In this document: piece by piece, positions 6,367-15,099 of the stretch
Position numbering within the stretch: the first letter of the stretch is position 1
Layout of the letters: every line of letters begins with the position of its first letter
Assembly (NCBI GenBank): GCA_937891085.1
Contig: CALAEY010000087.1
Span: 1 to 28,161 of the forward strand
From: an uncultured Prevotellaceae bacterium
GTDB taxonomy: Bacteria; Bacteroidota; Bacteroidia; Bacteroidales; Bacteroidaceae
Length of the DNA: 28,161 bases
Direction: 5' to 3'
Notes under the pieces: model-generated
What the model saw: only the letters and a program-made list of their open reading frames with translations
The model's database searches: none
Told to the model about the DNA's origin: nothing
Program-made: the position numbers and the translations under genes

Positions 6367-7497
6367 TTACAGCCTCCGGCTGACGTTCTCCAGCATCATG
6401 GGTTGCCAATGGCTGAAGTCGCCAGCGATGATGTGACGACGGGCTTCGCCTACCAACCAGAGGTAGAATGCCAGGTTGTGCAGCGATGCAATCTGCATGG
6501 CCAGCAGCTCCTGAGCGTGGAACAAATGACGTAGATAAGCCTTGCTATACATGGTATCTACGTAGGATGCTCCGTCTTCCTCGATAGGCGAGAAGTCGTC
6601 TTCCCACTTTTTATTGCGCATGTTGATGATGCCCTGCTTGGTGAAAAGCATGCCATTGCGCCCGTTGCGCGTAGGCATCACACAGTCGAACATATCCACG
6701 CCACGTGCAATAGACTCCAGGATGTTGGCTGGCGTGCCAACGCCCATCAGGTAGCGTGGTTTGTCCTTCGGCAGAATCTCATTCACCAGCTCTATCATTT
6801 CATACATCACCTCTACGGGTTCACCTACAGCCAGTCCGCCGATAGCATTGCCGTCGGCCTCCTTGGAAGCGATGAACTCAGCACTCATGCGGCGCAGGTC
6901 TGGGTAGACGCATCCCTGTACGATGGGGAAGAGCGACTGCTGATAGCCGTACTTCGGTTCCGTCTCGTTGAACCGCTTGACACAGCGGTCCAGCCAGCGA
7001 TGCGTGCGTTCTACCGACTCCTTGGCATACTGGTAGTCGGCCGTGCCTGGAGTGCATTCATCGAATGCCATGACGATATCGGCACCGATGGAGCGCTCGG
7101 TATCCATCACATTCTCTGGAGTGAAGAAAAGCTTGCGTCCGTCGATATGCGAACGGAACTCCACGCCTTCCTCCTTCATCTTGCGGATGTCTGTCAGGGA
7201 GAACACCTGGAAACCACCGCTGTCGGTCAGCATCGGACGGTCGAAGCCGTTGAACTTATGCAAGCCGCCTGCCTTCTCCAGGATAGGTAGTCCTGGGCGC
7301 AGCAAGAGGTGGTAGGTGTTTCCCAGAATGATCTGGGCCTTGACATCATTCTGCAAGTCGGATAGCTGGACGGCCTTCACAGAGCCCACCGTGCCCACCG
7401 GCATGAAGATAGGAGTCTCTATCTCTCCATGATCGGTGGTGATGAGTCCTGCACGGGCCTGACTTCCGGCATCCGTATATTGTAGTTGAAACTTCAT
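6367..7497 (-). CDS. tgt: Queuine/preQ1 tRNA-ribosyltransferase
   Basis: 376 residues, the usual bacterial Tgt length. The enzyme exchanges guanine-34 for the queuosine precursor preQ1 in tRNAs with GUN anticodons. Key motifs are present: TDSGGFQVFS with D92 (general acid), GGLAVGE, MGVGTP, and FDCVMPTRNGRNG with D271 (nucleophile). The usual zinc site is altered: where Tgt has CxCxxC, this protein reads DGASYVDTMY (309-318) with no cysteine, while the later His340 in SLHNL is kept. The ATG overlaps the lon TGA by four bases (ATGA), so translation is coupled to lon. The 3' neighbour is the LptF/G permease. Confidence 0.95.
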   Translation of the reverse strand: MKFQLQYTDAGSQARAGLITTDHGEIETPIFMPVGTVGSVKAVQLSDLQNDVKAQIILGNTYHLLLRPGLPILEKAGGLHKFNGFDRPMLTDSGGFQVFSLTDIRKMKEEGVEFRSHIDGRKLFFTPENVMDTERSIGADIVMAFDECTPGTADYQYAKESVERTHRWLDRCVKRFNETEPKYGYQQSLFPIVQGCVYPDLRRMSAEFIASKEADGNAIGGLAVGEPVEVMYEMIELVNEILPKDKPRYLMGVGTPANILESIARGVDMFDCVMPTRNGRNGMLFTKQGIINMRNKKWEDDFSPIEEDGASYVDTMYSKAYLRHLFHAQELLAMQIASLHNLAFYLWLVGEARRHIIAGDFSHWQPMMLENVSRRL

Positions 7498-9971
7498 TTA
7501 TTCTCTTCTTTTTTCAAAGTAGGTTTTGCGGTTAGGTCTATGGGGTGCTTCACCAACTGCTTCTCCAAGGCAATGGCAAGGACTTCCTGCACATCTTTTA
7601 CATAGCGGAAGGTCAGTCCCTCAACGTAGATCTGGTTGATCTCCTCGATGTGCTTACGATTCTCTTCGGAGAGGATAATCTCCTTGATACCAGCACGTTT
7701 GGCAGCCAGAATCTTCTCCTTGATGCCGCCTACAGGGAGCACCTTGCCACGGAGCGTAATCTCGCCCGTCATGGCCAACTGAGCCCTGACCTTGCGCTGT
7801 GTGAAGGCCGATGCCAAGGCCGTAGCCATGGTGATGCCAGCCGATGGGCCGTCTTTAGGAATAGCTCCTTCTGGTACGTGCAGGTGGATGTCCCACTGGT
7901 TGAATACCTCTGGATCGATGTTCAGGATGGCAGGGTGGGCCTTGATGTACTCGAATGCCAGCATGGCACTCTCCTTCATCACATCGCCAAGGTTGCCCGT
8001 CAGCGTGAGCTGTCCCTTGCCTCTGTGAAGGCTGGTCTCGATGAAGAGAATCTCACCGCCTACAGCCGTCCAAGCCAAGCCCGTCACCACACCAGCGTAT
8101 TCATTGCCTTGATACTTATCGCGACTGTACTCCGGAATGCCTAAGTAGCTCTTCAGGTCGGCTGGTTTCACATCGATCTGTGAGACCTCACCGCCCTTGG
8201 CATACTCCAAGGCTTTCTTGCGCATCACCTTACCTATCTTATGTTCCAAGTCACGCACGCCACTCTCACGGGTGTAGTTCTCTACCATGGCCTCTAACGC
8301 TGCCTTAGAGAACTTGATCTGTCCCTTCTTCAGACCATTGGCCTCCATTTCCTTGGGAACCAAGTGACGGCGTGCAATCTCCACCTTCTCCTCGGTGAGA
8401 TAGCCGCTGACTTCAATCAGCTCCATACGGTCGAGCAATGGAGATGGAATGGTCTGAAGGGAGTTGGCCGTAGCGATGAACAGTACCTTAGAGAGGTCGT
8501 AGTCCACGTCCAGGTAATTGTCGTGGAACGTATTGTTTTGTTCAGGATCCAAGACTTCCAACAAGGCAGAGCCTGGGTCGCCCTGCGTGCTTACGCCCAG
8601 CTTGTCCACCTCGTCGAGGACAAAGACCGGATTGGAAGAGCCTGCTTTGATGAGGCCCTTGATGATGCGTCCAGGCATGGCACCGATGTAGGTCTTGCGA
8701 TGGCCACGGATCTCGGCCTCGTCGTGTACGCCACCCAGCGACATACGGATGTACTTACGCTTCAGGGCAGAGGCAATGCTCTTGCCCAAGGACGTCTTAC
8801 CCACGCCCGGAGGGCCCCAGAGGCAGATGATGGGCGACTTCATGTCGCCTTTCAGCTTCAGCACGGCCAAATGCTCTAAGATGCGCTCCTTCACCTTCTC
8901 CAATCCATAGTGGTCGCGGTTGAGCACCCTCTCGGCATTCGTCATGCTGAGGTTGTCGGTGGTATAGGTACCCCATGGCAGACTCATCATGGTCTGTAGG
9001 TAGGTAAGCTGTACGCTATAGTCCGGACTTGAGGTATGCATGCGCTCCAGCTTGTCCACCTCCTTGAGGAAGGTAGCCTTCACCTCCTCGCTCCATTTAA
9101 TCTTCTGCGCTTTCTGACGCATCTCGTTGATCTCACGCTCAGAACCATTGCCACCCAGTTCGTCCTGAATGGTCTTGATCTGCTGCTGCAGGAAATATTC
9201 GCGCTGCTGCTGATCGATGTCCTCACGCGCACGCATCTGGATGGACACCTTGATCTCCGCCAACTGCACCTCGCGGTTCAGTATTTCGAGCAGGCGGTAG
9301 GCACGGCTCTTGATACCGTTCATGGTGAGCAGGTCCATCTTATCGTCTTTCTTCAGTGGGAGGTTCTCGCAGATGAATTCGATGAGGAAGACGTTGTTGC
9401 GTATGTTCTTCAAGGCGAACTGAGCATCGTTGGGCATGAAGTCGGATACCTTGATGTAGCGTGTCATCAAGTCCCTGATGGCTTCAGCCAGCGCTTGGAA
9501 CTCTTTGTCGTTCTTGCTGGGGACAGCATCCTTCAGTTGCTCGATACGTCCCATCATATAGGGTTCGGTCTCCGTAATTTCGAGTAGGTTGAATCGCTGT
9601 GCACCCTGAATGATGACAGTGGATGTATGGTCGGGCATCTCCAGGATGCGAATAATCTTTCCCACGGTTCCCATCATGTGCAGATCCTCTTTCGTGGGGT
9701 ATTCTGTGTCTGACTTCTTCTGACAAACCACACCGATGAGCAGGTTGTGCTTCTGAGCATCCCTGACCAAACGGGCAGAGGAACGTCTTCCTACAGATAC
9801 GGGCATCAGCACGCCTGGGAAGAGCACCATGTTGCGCAGGGGGAGGATAGGTAGGATGTCGCCTGCTTCCATTGTCAGCAGGTCTTCTGTATCGCCCTCA
9901 AAATCGGCGATTACGGAGAACCCATTCTGGGGGGTGTTTTCTTCTTCTAAATAAAAAGGTGTTTTCTTCAT
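7494..9971 (-). CDS. lon: ATP-dependent protease Lon
   Basis: 825 residues, full length for LonA. It degrades misfolded and regulatory proteins in the cytoplasm. The N-terminal substrate-binding domain starts at about residue 40 (LPILPLRNMVLFPGVLMPV), followed by a coiled region. The AAA+ module has Walker A GPPGVGKT at 386-393 and Walker B-like VFVLDEVDKL. The C-terminal peptidase domain has the catalytic dyad Ser710 (KDGPSAG) and Lys753 (GGIKEK). It heads the lon-tgt-permease operon, with a TAAATTTG -7 element 44 bases upstream. No HrcA/CIRCE-type heat-shock operator was seen. Confidence 0.97.
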   Translation of the reverse strand: MKKTPFYLEEENTPQNGFSVIADFEGDTEDLLTMEAGDILPILPLRNMVLFPGVLMPVSVGRRSSARLVRDAQKHNLLIGVVCQKKSDTEYPTKEDLHMMGTVGKIIRILEMPDHTSTVIIQGAQRFNLLEITETEPYMMGRIEQLKDAVPSKNDKEFQALAEAIRDLMTRYIKVSDFMPNDAQFALKNIRNNVFLIEFICENLPLKKDDKMDLLTMNGIKSRAYRLLEILNREVQLAEIKVSIQMRAREDIDQQQREYFLQQQIKTIQDELGGNGSEREINEMRQKAQKIKWSEEVKATFLKEVDKLERMHTSSPDYSVQLTYLQTMMSLPWGTYTTDNLSMTNAERVLNRDHYGLEKVKERILEHLAVLKLKGDMKSPIICLWGPPGVGKTSLGKSIASALKRKYIRMSLGGVHDEAEIRGHRKTYIGAMPGRIIKGLIKAGSSNPVFVLDEVDKLGVSTQGDPGSALLEVLDPEQNNTFHDNYLDVDYDLSKVLFIATANSLQTIPSPLLDRMELIEVSGYLTEEKVEIARRHLVPKEMEANGLKKGQIKFSKAALEAMVENYTRESGVRDLEHKIGKVMRKKALEYAKGGEVSQIDVKPADLKSYLGIPEYSRDKYQGNEYAGVVTGLAWTAVGGEILFIETSLHRGKGQLTLTGNLGDVMKESAMLAFEYIKAHPAILNIDPEVFNQWDIHLHVPEGAIPKDGPSAGITMATALASAFTQRKVRAQLAMTGEITLRGKVLPVGGIKEKILAAKRAGIKEIILSEENRKHIEEINQIYVEGLTFRYVKDVQEVLAIALEKQLVKHPIDLTAKPTLKKEENK

Positions 9972-10014
9972 ATATCTTTATCGTCTGATAGGCATTAGTT
10001 CCATATCAAGGGTG

Positions 10015-10022
10015 CAAATTTA
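10015..10022 (-). promoter_or_regulatory. -7 element of lon
   Basis: TAAATTTG on the minus strand, 44 bases before the lon ATG. No good TTTG is found at the -33 distance. Confidence 0.6.
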
Positions 10023-10105
10023 CGTCTATTTCTTCATTTAATCATGTTTTTATTCTTAAAAAGACAAAAAGAAAGGCATTTTTAGTGAGAAATTCGGAGA
10101 ATGTG

Positions 10106-10113
10106 TAACTTTG
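10106..10113 (+). promoter_or_regulatory. -7 element of the trmN6-like gene
   Basis: TAACTTTG ends only 7 bases before the ATG at 10121. A weak TTTA lies 21 bases upstream. If this is the promoter the transcript is nearly leaderless. Confidence 0.6.
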
Positions 10114-10120
10114 CACCGCT

Positions 10121-10828
10121 ATGTCGAACGGATATTTCCAATTTAAACGGTTCACTGTGTGGCACGACCGCTGTGCCATGAAAGTGGGGACAGACGGGGT
10201 GCTACTGGGAGCTTGGGCTTCAGTGGAACACGCTCGACGGGTGCTGGATGTGGGCTGTGGCAGCGGTCTGATTGGTTTGATGCTGGCACAACGCTATCCA
10301 GAAGCCGAGGTGGTGGGAATAGAGATTGACCAGGAGGCTGCGGCACAGGCTGCAGAGAATGTCGCTGCCTCTCCGTGGGGCCATCGTGTGCAGGTGGTAG
10401 CGGGCGATTTTTGTACCTATCAGCCTGCAGAGCCTTTCGACCTCATAGTGAGCAATCCGCCTTATTTCGTGGATGCCCTACGCCCACCTGTGGGGGAGCG
10501 ATCATTGGCCCGCCATGCGGCAGGGTTGAACTATGAGTCGCTCTTCCGTCATGGCATGGAATTGCTGGCTCCGCTGGGCAGAGTCTGTGTGGTGTTGCCC
10601 GCAGAGGTTGAACGGGTAGCAGTAGATGCAGCATTCCGAAACGGACTGCATGTGTCGGAAAAAGTCTGTATTTATACCAAGGAAGGTAAACCCCTGCGCC
10701 GTGTGATGCTGGCCTTCACCACCGCCATCGATCCCTGCCAGACAACCGACTTCTACCTTATGAATGCCGATGGGAGCTATTCTGATGCATACCGCAGGCT
10801 TACCGATGAGTTTTACCTCAAACTCTGA
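10121..10828 (+). CDS. tRNA1(Val) (adenine(37)-N6)-methyltransferase, TrmN6/YfiC family
   Basis: 235 residues. The N-terminus (FQFKRFTVWHDRCAMKVGTD) aligns closely with E. coli YfiC/TrmN6, which fixes the start codon. An AdoMet-binding motif, VLDVGCGSGLIGLMLAQR (41-58), and the N6-adenine methylase motif NPPYF (112-116) are intact. The family methylates A37 of tRNA-Val. The gene is divergent from lon across about 150 bases, with both -7 elements visible. It is followed after 89 bases by the GH9 gene, which has its own promoter, so it is probably monocistronic. Confidence 0.88.
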   Translation: MSNGYFQFKRFTVWHDRCAMKVGTDGVLLGAWASVEHARRVLDVGCGSGLIGLMLAQRYPEAEVVGIEIDQEAAAQAAENVAASPWGHRVQVVAGDFCTYQPAEPFDLIVSNPPYFVDALRPPVGERSLARHAAGLNYESLFRHGMELLAPLGRVCVVLPAEVERVAVDAAFRNGLHVSEKVCIYTKEGKPLRRVMLAFTTAIDPCQTTDFYLMNADGSYSDAYRRLTDEFYLKL

Positions 10829-10863
10829 AAGTTGTAGGATTTTTCTATATTATTGCCTTTTCT

Positions 10864-10895
10864 TTTGGTTTCTTCCAGAAATACGCTTACATTTG
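10864..10895 (+). promoter_or_regulatory. Consensus promoter of the GH9 gene
   Basis: TTTG at 10864-10867, a 20-base spacer, and TACATTTG at 10888-10895. The ATG is 22 bases further on. The spacer contains a small inverted repeat, TTTCT-N3-AGAAA (10869-10881), which could be an operator half-site pair. Confidence 0.8.
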
Positions 10896-10917
10896 TGTAT
10901 TATAATCTAATCATGGT

Positions 10918-13437
10918 ATGAAAGCACGTATTTCTTTGGCATTTGCTGGTCTCATAATGGCTGGACTTGTCGTAGCTCAGGATTTCCGTCTCACCCCATC
11001 GGGCTACTTCAACCGCGAGGGTGTGGATGTAATGGCCTTCAACGACTTCTATCCAGAAGGTCATCAAGGTGGTGTGAGTGTGCTGATGAATGGGCACCGT
11101 ATAGCTACTAACGGTGATATTCGTATGGAAGCCACGCCGGGACAGTGGCAGCCCGTTCCGAAGCAGCTGTCGCGTAAAGTGGAGGCAGGAGCCATCGTGA
11201 CCACGCTCTGCTACCCAGACTCTTCTCGCCATGAGACGGGATTCAACCCCATGGTCTATCCCAACTATGTATTTACCTATACAGTACGTACGGAAGCTCA
11301 GGGGAGCGGTATCGTGGTGACAGTAGACTTGGACAAGCCCGTGCCCCAGGAACTGCTGGGTAAGGTAGGATTCAACCTGGAGTTCTTCCCCGGATGGCTG
11401 TTCGGGAAGCCTTGGATCATGGACCAGCAGACGGGTATCTATCCGCAGCAGCCAAATTCACCCTTAGCTTTCACAACGCCCAATAAGGAATTCGCGGGAA
11501 ACTTCCATAACGGGACCAGTCCTCGGGCCGACATCGACCATCTGAATGCCACGGGGTACAGTCCGCTGGTGGCTGATGATATCATTGCTGAGCCGTATGC
11601 CGTAGGACGGAAGTTCATCTCCTCACCAGACGACCCATACAGCAAGCTGACTGTGGAGTCTTTGACGGGCGATTTGAAATTGTATGACGGACGTATGAAT
11701 CATAATAACGGTTGGTTCGTGCTGCGCAGTGAAATCGCTGCGGGAGCCACGAAGGGAGCCGTGAAGTGGATCATCACACCGAATGTGGTGCAGGGATGGA
11801 CGTACCAACCAGTGGTGCAGGTTTCGCAGGTGGGTTACCATCCAGCCCAGCAGAAGGAAGCGGTGATAGAGACCGACATGAAGGACAACCGAGTGCTCAC
11901 TGCTGAGATACGACGCATCGATGCCGACGGAGAGCATGTGGTGAAGTCGGTTCCTGCCGTGAAGTGGGGTAATTTCCTGCGCTATAACTACTTGACGGTG
12001 GATTTCTCCGACGTGCAGGAAGCGGGATTGTATAAAGTGAAATACGGTGATTCGGAGTCGACGCTCTTCCGCATAGACTCCAACGTCTATGACCGAGGCG
12101 TATGGCAGCCTGTGGTGGAGTATTTCCTCCCCGTACAGATGTGCCACATGCGTGTATCTGAGAAATATCGTGTTTGGCACGATGCCTGCCACATGGACGA
12201 TGCTCAGATGGCTCCGGTAGGGAATCACATCGATGGCTACGCGCAAGAAGCCGGACTCTCTAAGTACCGTGCCGGTGAGGTGGTGCCTGATGTAAATATC
12301 GGTGGCTGGCATGATGCCGGTGATTTCGACTTGCGTGTTGAGTCTCAGGCTGGTGAGGCCTACATCTTGGCGATGGCATACGAAGCTTTCCGTCCAGAGA
12401 TCGACGTCACTGCCATAGACCAGAAGAACCACGTGGCCGAGATTCATCAGCCAGATGGGAAGAACGATGTGCTGCAGCAGGTGGAGAATGGTGCCCTGAC
12501 GGTGGTGCACAGCTATCTGGCCTTAGGCAGACTCTATCGTGGCATCATCTGTAATAACCTCAGACAGTATGTGCTGCTGGGTGATGCCGCTTCCATGACC
12601 GATGGAAAGCTGGGTAACAGTGATGACCGCTGGATCTTTACGGAGAATAATTCGAGCCGTGAGATGTCTACTGCCGCCAATCTGGCCGCTGCAGGACGTG
12701 TGCTCCGTGGGTTCAACGATACGCTGAGTGTGCATTGCCTGACTATAGCCAAGGCTATCTATGAGGGTACGCCTTACAATGACCGCCTCTTCTCTGGAAA
12801 GCTGCAGACAGCCGTAGAACTGTATCTCGCTACGGGTGAACAGACCTATTTGGATTTCATCCTGGATAACCAACAGCAAGTAGTGGAGCAGATCAGTCGT
12901 ACGGGTTGGTTTACGGCCCGAATCGCCAAGCTGCTGGAGCCGTCGAAGGACAAGCGTGCCCGTAAGTTCGTACCGGCCTTCAAAGCCGCATTGACAGGTT
13001 ATAAGACAGAGCTCGACAAGCAGGCCGCTGCCACGCCGTATGGGGTGCCATACAGCCCTAGTATCTGGGGAGCAGGATGGGATATTCAGCGTTTCGGTTA
13101 TCAGTATTATTTCCTGACAGCAGCCTATCCGGAGATCTTCCCACAGGCTACGGTCTTCCATGCCTTGGATTTCATCCTTGGCCGTCATCCTGGCCTGAAT
13201 CAAGCCTCTTTTGCTTCTGGAGTAGGAGCGCAATCTGCGACGGTGGCTTATGGTCTGAACAGAGCCGACTGGTCGTACATCCCTGGTGGGGTGGTATCGG
13301 GTACAGCTTTGATCCGTCCTGACTTCCCAGAACTGCTCACATGGCCGTTCCTGTGGCAGCAGACCGAGTATGTGCTGGGTGGAGGCTCATCTCACTATAT
13401 GTTCTTGGCTCTCGCCGCTCAGCAGCTGACCAGATGA
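10918..13437 (+). CDS. Secreted glycoside hydrolase family 9 enzyme
   Basis: 839 residues with a signal peptide (MKARISLAFAGLIMAGLVVA, cleaved before QDF). Residues about 22-295 form a beta-rich N-terminal region I do not recognise. About 300-385 is a CelD_N-type Ig-like domain (VSQVGYHPAQQKEAVIE), and the rest is the GH9 (alpha/alpha)6 barrel. The catalytic-base motif DAGD is at 466-469 in GGWHDAGDFDLR. Near the C-terminus Glu817 in WQQTEYVLGGG is the likely general acid, in place of the usual NE context. GH9 enzymes are mostly endo-beta-1,4-glucanases, but some act as exo-glucosidases or glucosaminidases, so the substrate is open. There are no SusC/SusD genes nearby, so it is not in a polysaccharide utilisation locus. 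It has its own consensus promoter. Confidence 0.9.
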   Translation: MKARISLAFAGLIMAGLVVAQDFRLTPSGYFNREGVDVMAFNDFYPEGHQGGVSVLMNGHRIATNGDIRMEATPGQWQPVPKQLSRKVEAGAIVTTLCYPDSSRHETGFNPMVYPNYVFTYTVRTEAQGSGIVVTVDLDKPVPQELLGKVGFNLEFFPGWLFGKPWIMDQQTGIYPQQPNSPLAFTTPNKEFAGNFHNGTSPRADIDHLNATGYSPLVADDIIAEPYAVGRKFISSPDDPYSKLTVESLTGDLKLYDGRMNHNNGWFVLRSEIAAGATKGAVKWIITPNVVQGWTYQPVVQVSQVGYHPAQQKEAVIETDMKDNRVLTAEIRRIDADGEHVVKSVPAVKWGNFLRYNYLTVDFSDVQEAGLYKVKYGDSESTLFRIDSNVYDRGVWQPVVEYFLPVQMCHMRVSEKYRVWHDACHMDDAQMAPVGNHIDGYAQEAGLSKYRAGEVVPDVNIGGWHDAGDFDLRVESQAGEAYILAMAYEAFRPEIDVTAIDQKNHVAEIHQPDGKNDVLQQVENGALTVVHSYLALGRLYRGIICNNLRQYVLLGDAASMTDGKLGNSDDRWIFTENNSSREMSTAANLAAAGRVLRGFNDTLSVHCLTIAKAIYEGTPYNDRLFSGKLQTAVELYLATGEQTYLDFILDNQQQVVEQISRTGWFTARIAKLLEPSKDKRARKFVPAFKAALTGYKTELDKQAAATPYGVPYSPSIWGAGWDIQRFGYQYYFLTAAYPEIFPQATVFHALDFILGRHPGLNQASFASGVGAQSATVAYGLNRADWSYIPGGVVSGTALIRPDFPELLTWPFLWQQTEYVLGGGSSHYMFLALAAQQLTR

Positions 13438-13457
13438 TGGTTGGGTAGCATAAAAAG

Positions 13458-13487
13458 AAAGAGGTTCTTCAATTGAAGAACCTCTTT
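13458..13487. terminator. Bidirectional terminator, perfect 30-base palindrome
   Basis: A perfect palindrome with arms AAAGAGGTTCTTC... and its complement, flanked by A-runs on the left and T-runs on the right. It gives a stable stem and a U-run on both strands. It lies between the converging GH9 gene and tRNA-Pro. Confidence 0.9.
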
Positions 13488-13494
13488 TTCTAAG

Positions 13495-13569
13495 TCGGGG
13501 TACCAGGATTCGAACCTGGGACCCCCTGCTCCCAAAGCAGGTGCGCTAACCGGACTGCGCTACACCCCG
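13495..13569 (-). tRNA. tRNA-Pro (anticodon TGG)
   Basis: 75 bases that fold as a complete cloverleaf. Acceptor arms are CGGGGTG and TACCCCG with discriminator A at 13495. The D-arm is GCGC/GCGC, the anticodon arm CCTGC-TTTGGGA-GCAGG gives anticodon TGG, and the T-arm is CCAGG-TTCGAAT-CCTGG. The 3' CCA is not encoded. A strong promoter lies 27 bases upstream and the palindromic terminator directly downstream, so it is a single-gene unit. Confidence 0.97.
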
Positions 13570-13595
13570 ATTACTTTCGTTCTTAAAAGCGGTTG

Positions 13596-13626
13596 CAAAG
13601 GTAAGGACTTTTTTGGGACTGACAAA
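13596..13626 (-). promoter_or_regulatory. Promoter of tRNA-Pro
   Basis: On the minus strand, TTTG at 13626-13623, a 19-base spacer and TACCTTTG at 13603-13596. The 5' end of the tRNA is 27 bases downstream of the -7 element. Confidence 0.8.
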
Positions 13627-13688
13627 CAAATTTGGAGTTTTTTTTCTAATAAAAGTGAAAAAACACGCTTTAAGGGAGAAAAACGGGG

Positions 13689-14426
13689 TTACCAATCATC
13701 GTCCTCGTTGCCAACAATGCCATTTTTCACCGCTTCTTCGATCTTATCCATCACAGCGTTTGAATAGGCATGCGTCATCACCAGTGCCTTGGCAGAAGAA
13801 CGTTTTTGGGCATCTTTCTCTACGAATGGATAGTGACGGGCGATTTCCCACTGCTCATCATAAAGATTGCGATCGGTCTTATCGTCTTTCATACGCTTAT
13901 TGTCGCCATAAGGTTTACGGCCTTCATTATCATCGCGTAGCAAGCCACCAAGCCATCCTCCACCAGAATTATTCAGAATGTCGTAATTCTGCACGGTATA
14001 AGTGACACGTATGCGCTCGTCCTTGATATCTATCTTGATGACAGGGGTGATGCTGATGCTATACTCATTGAGCGTGCCCATGTGTTCTACAATGTCGGCC
14101 ATAGTAGAAGAAATGATGATGGTACCGCTCTCCTTATCGTCAAGTGTGATGGCCTGCTTGTCTTGGAACGTGGCTGTAGCCCAGTAGTTCAGCAGAATGT
14201 ATAGTTGATTCTTGGTCTTTCCAGGAGCTTCAATGATTTGCTGGTAGGTAAGTGATTCGTTCTTGTCGAGTGTCAGTTCGGCACTGAGGTTCTTGGCAGC
14301 ATCCAGCCATTTATCACCATAACGCACCTTGGCGTACTTCTCTAGATCTGCTGATTTCATAATCTGTGCAGAAGCAGAGCCGACAGCCATCAAAAAAGCG
14401 GCAACTAATACAACAATCTTTTTCAT
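13689..14426 (-). CDS. Exported DUF4468 (TBP-like fold) protein
   Basis: 245 residues with an N-terminal signal peptide (MKKIVVLVAAFLMAVGSASA before Q). The segment from about residue 45 to 150 resembles the Bacteroidetes DUF4468 domain, described as having a TBP-like fold. The signature GTIIIS, then a conserved aromatic/charged strand, IKIDIKDERIRVTYT, is visible. A Gly-rich turn (NNSGGGWLGGLL) and an acidic/basic C-terminal half follow, ending in EDDDW. Function is unknown; periplasmic or outer-membrane location is inferred. It starts 25 bases after the stop of the DsbA-like gene and should be the last gene of the DPP operon. Confidence 0.8.
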   Translation of the reverse strand: MKKIVVLVAAFLMAVGSASAQIMKSADLEKYAKVRYGDKWLDAAKNLSAELTLDKNESLTYQQIIEAPGKTKNQLYILLNYWATATFQDKQAITLDDKESGTIIISSTMADIVEHMGTLNEYSISITPVIKIDIKDERIRVTYTVQNYDILNNSGGGWLGGLLRDDNEGRKPYGDNKRMKDDKTDRNLYDEQWEIARHYPFVEKDAQKRSSAKALVMTHAYSNAVMDKIEEAVKNGIVGNEDDDW

Positions 14427-14451
14427 TTGATCATATTTAAGTGTTTATACG

Positions 14452-15099
14452 TTAATCTTCTTCTAATCCAGTGGCCTCGCCTTTCAAGATGCGGTCTATG
14501 CGGAGATCCAGAATATCGTAGGGGGTGTAGCCCTTAGCCAGATTTAGGGTCATGTCATCGTCCACATAGAGCAGGGTGGGGAAGGTCTCTGCCAGCTCGT
14601 CGGCCACTTGGAAACTTCTGTTCGTGAGTTCTTTGGTCTCAGCGGAAGAGAATACTTGATAGAACGCCTGCTTATCAATATCGAGCAACTCACAGAGTTC
14701 CAGATAGGTGGCCGTGTCATTGAGATCCATGCCGTGATTGAAGCGTGCATGAAGTAGCGCATGGGTGAATGGAATCGTTTGTTCGGGAGTCAATTGCCTC
14801 ACTGCCATGATGGCGCGGCAAGGTATCTCACTGTCCATCAGAAACTCTTCGTTCTGCAGGGCCTGCTTATGCTTTTCACCAAACTGAGCTTTGGTCTCCT
14901 TCTCGATGGTCTTCAGACTGCGCAAGGCAGCGGTCGCATTTTCAGGCCGATGATGGCAGCAAAGTTCTCCCCTGAGCATGCCTGCAGGCAACACTTCAAA
15001 CTCCAGTAATGAACGGTAGCGCATATACAGGCGCAGAATGTGCTCTGAGCCTGCATAGCACCAACCGTCGTAGGGATCCATCACGTAGATTATCTTCAT
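14452..15099 (-). CDS. DsbA-family (FrnE-like) thioredoxin-fold protein, one active-site Cys missing
   Basis: 215 residues without a signal peptide, so probably cytoplasmic. The N-terminus MKIIYVMDPYDGWCYAGSEH matches the FrnE/DsbA-like motif DPLCxWCxG, but the first catalytic cysteine is Asp11; only Cys14 remains. The inserted helical domain and the cis-Pro loop (ETFPTLLYVDDD) are normal for the family. Other cysteines include a CC pair near 47-48 (GELCCHH). Loss of the first Cys argues against dithiol oxidase activity; isomerase, monothiol or glutathione-linked chemistry, or binding only, are the alternatives. The ATG overlaps the TAA of the DPP11 gene by one base (TAATG), so translation is coupled to it. 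Confidence 0.85.
   Translation of the reverse strand: MKIIYVMDPYDGWCYAGSEHILRLYMRYRSLLEFEVLPAGMLRGELCCHHRPENATAALRSLKTIEKETKAQFGEKHKQALQNEEFLMDSEIPCRAIMAVRQLTPEQTIPFTHALLHARFNHGMDLNDTATYLELCELLDIDKQAFYQVFSSAETKELTNRSFQVADELAETFPTLLYVDDDMTLNLAKGYTPYDILDLRIDRILKGEATGLEED

Noticed and set aside
7494..7497. Frameshift between lon and tgt
   Set aside because: Both proteins are full length with intact ends; the four-base ATGA overlap is normal translational coupling.
11623..12510. 295-codon open frame antisense to the GH9 gene
   Set aside because: It overlaps the GH9 catalytic domain and shows no family motifs; shadow frame.
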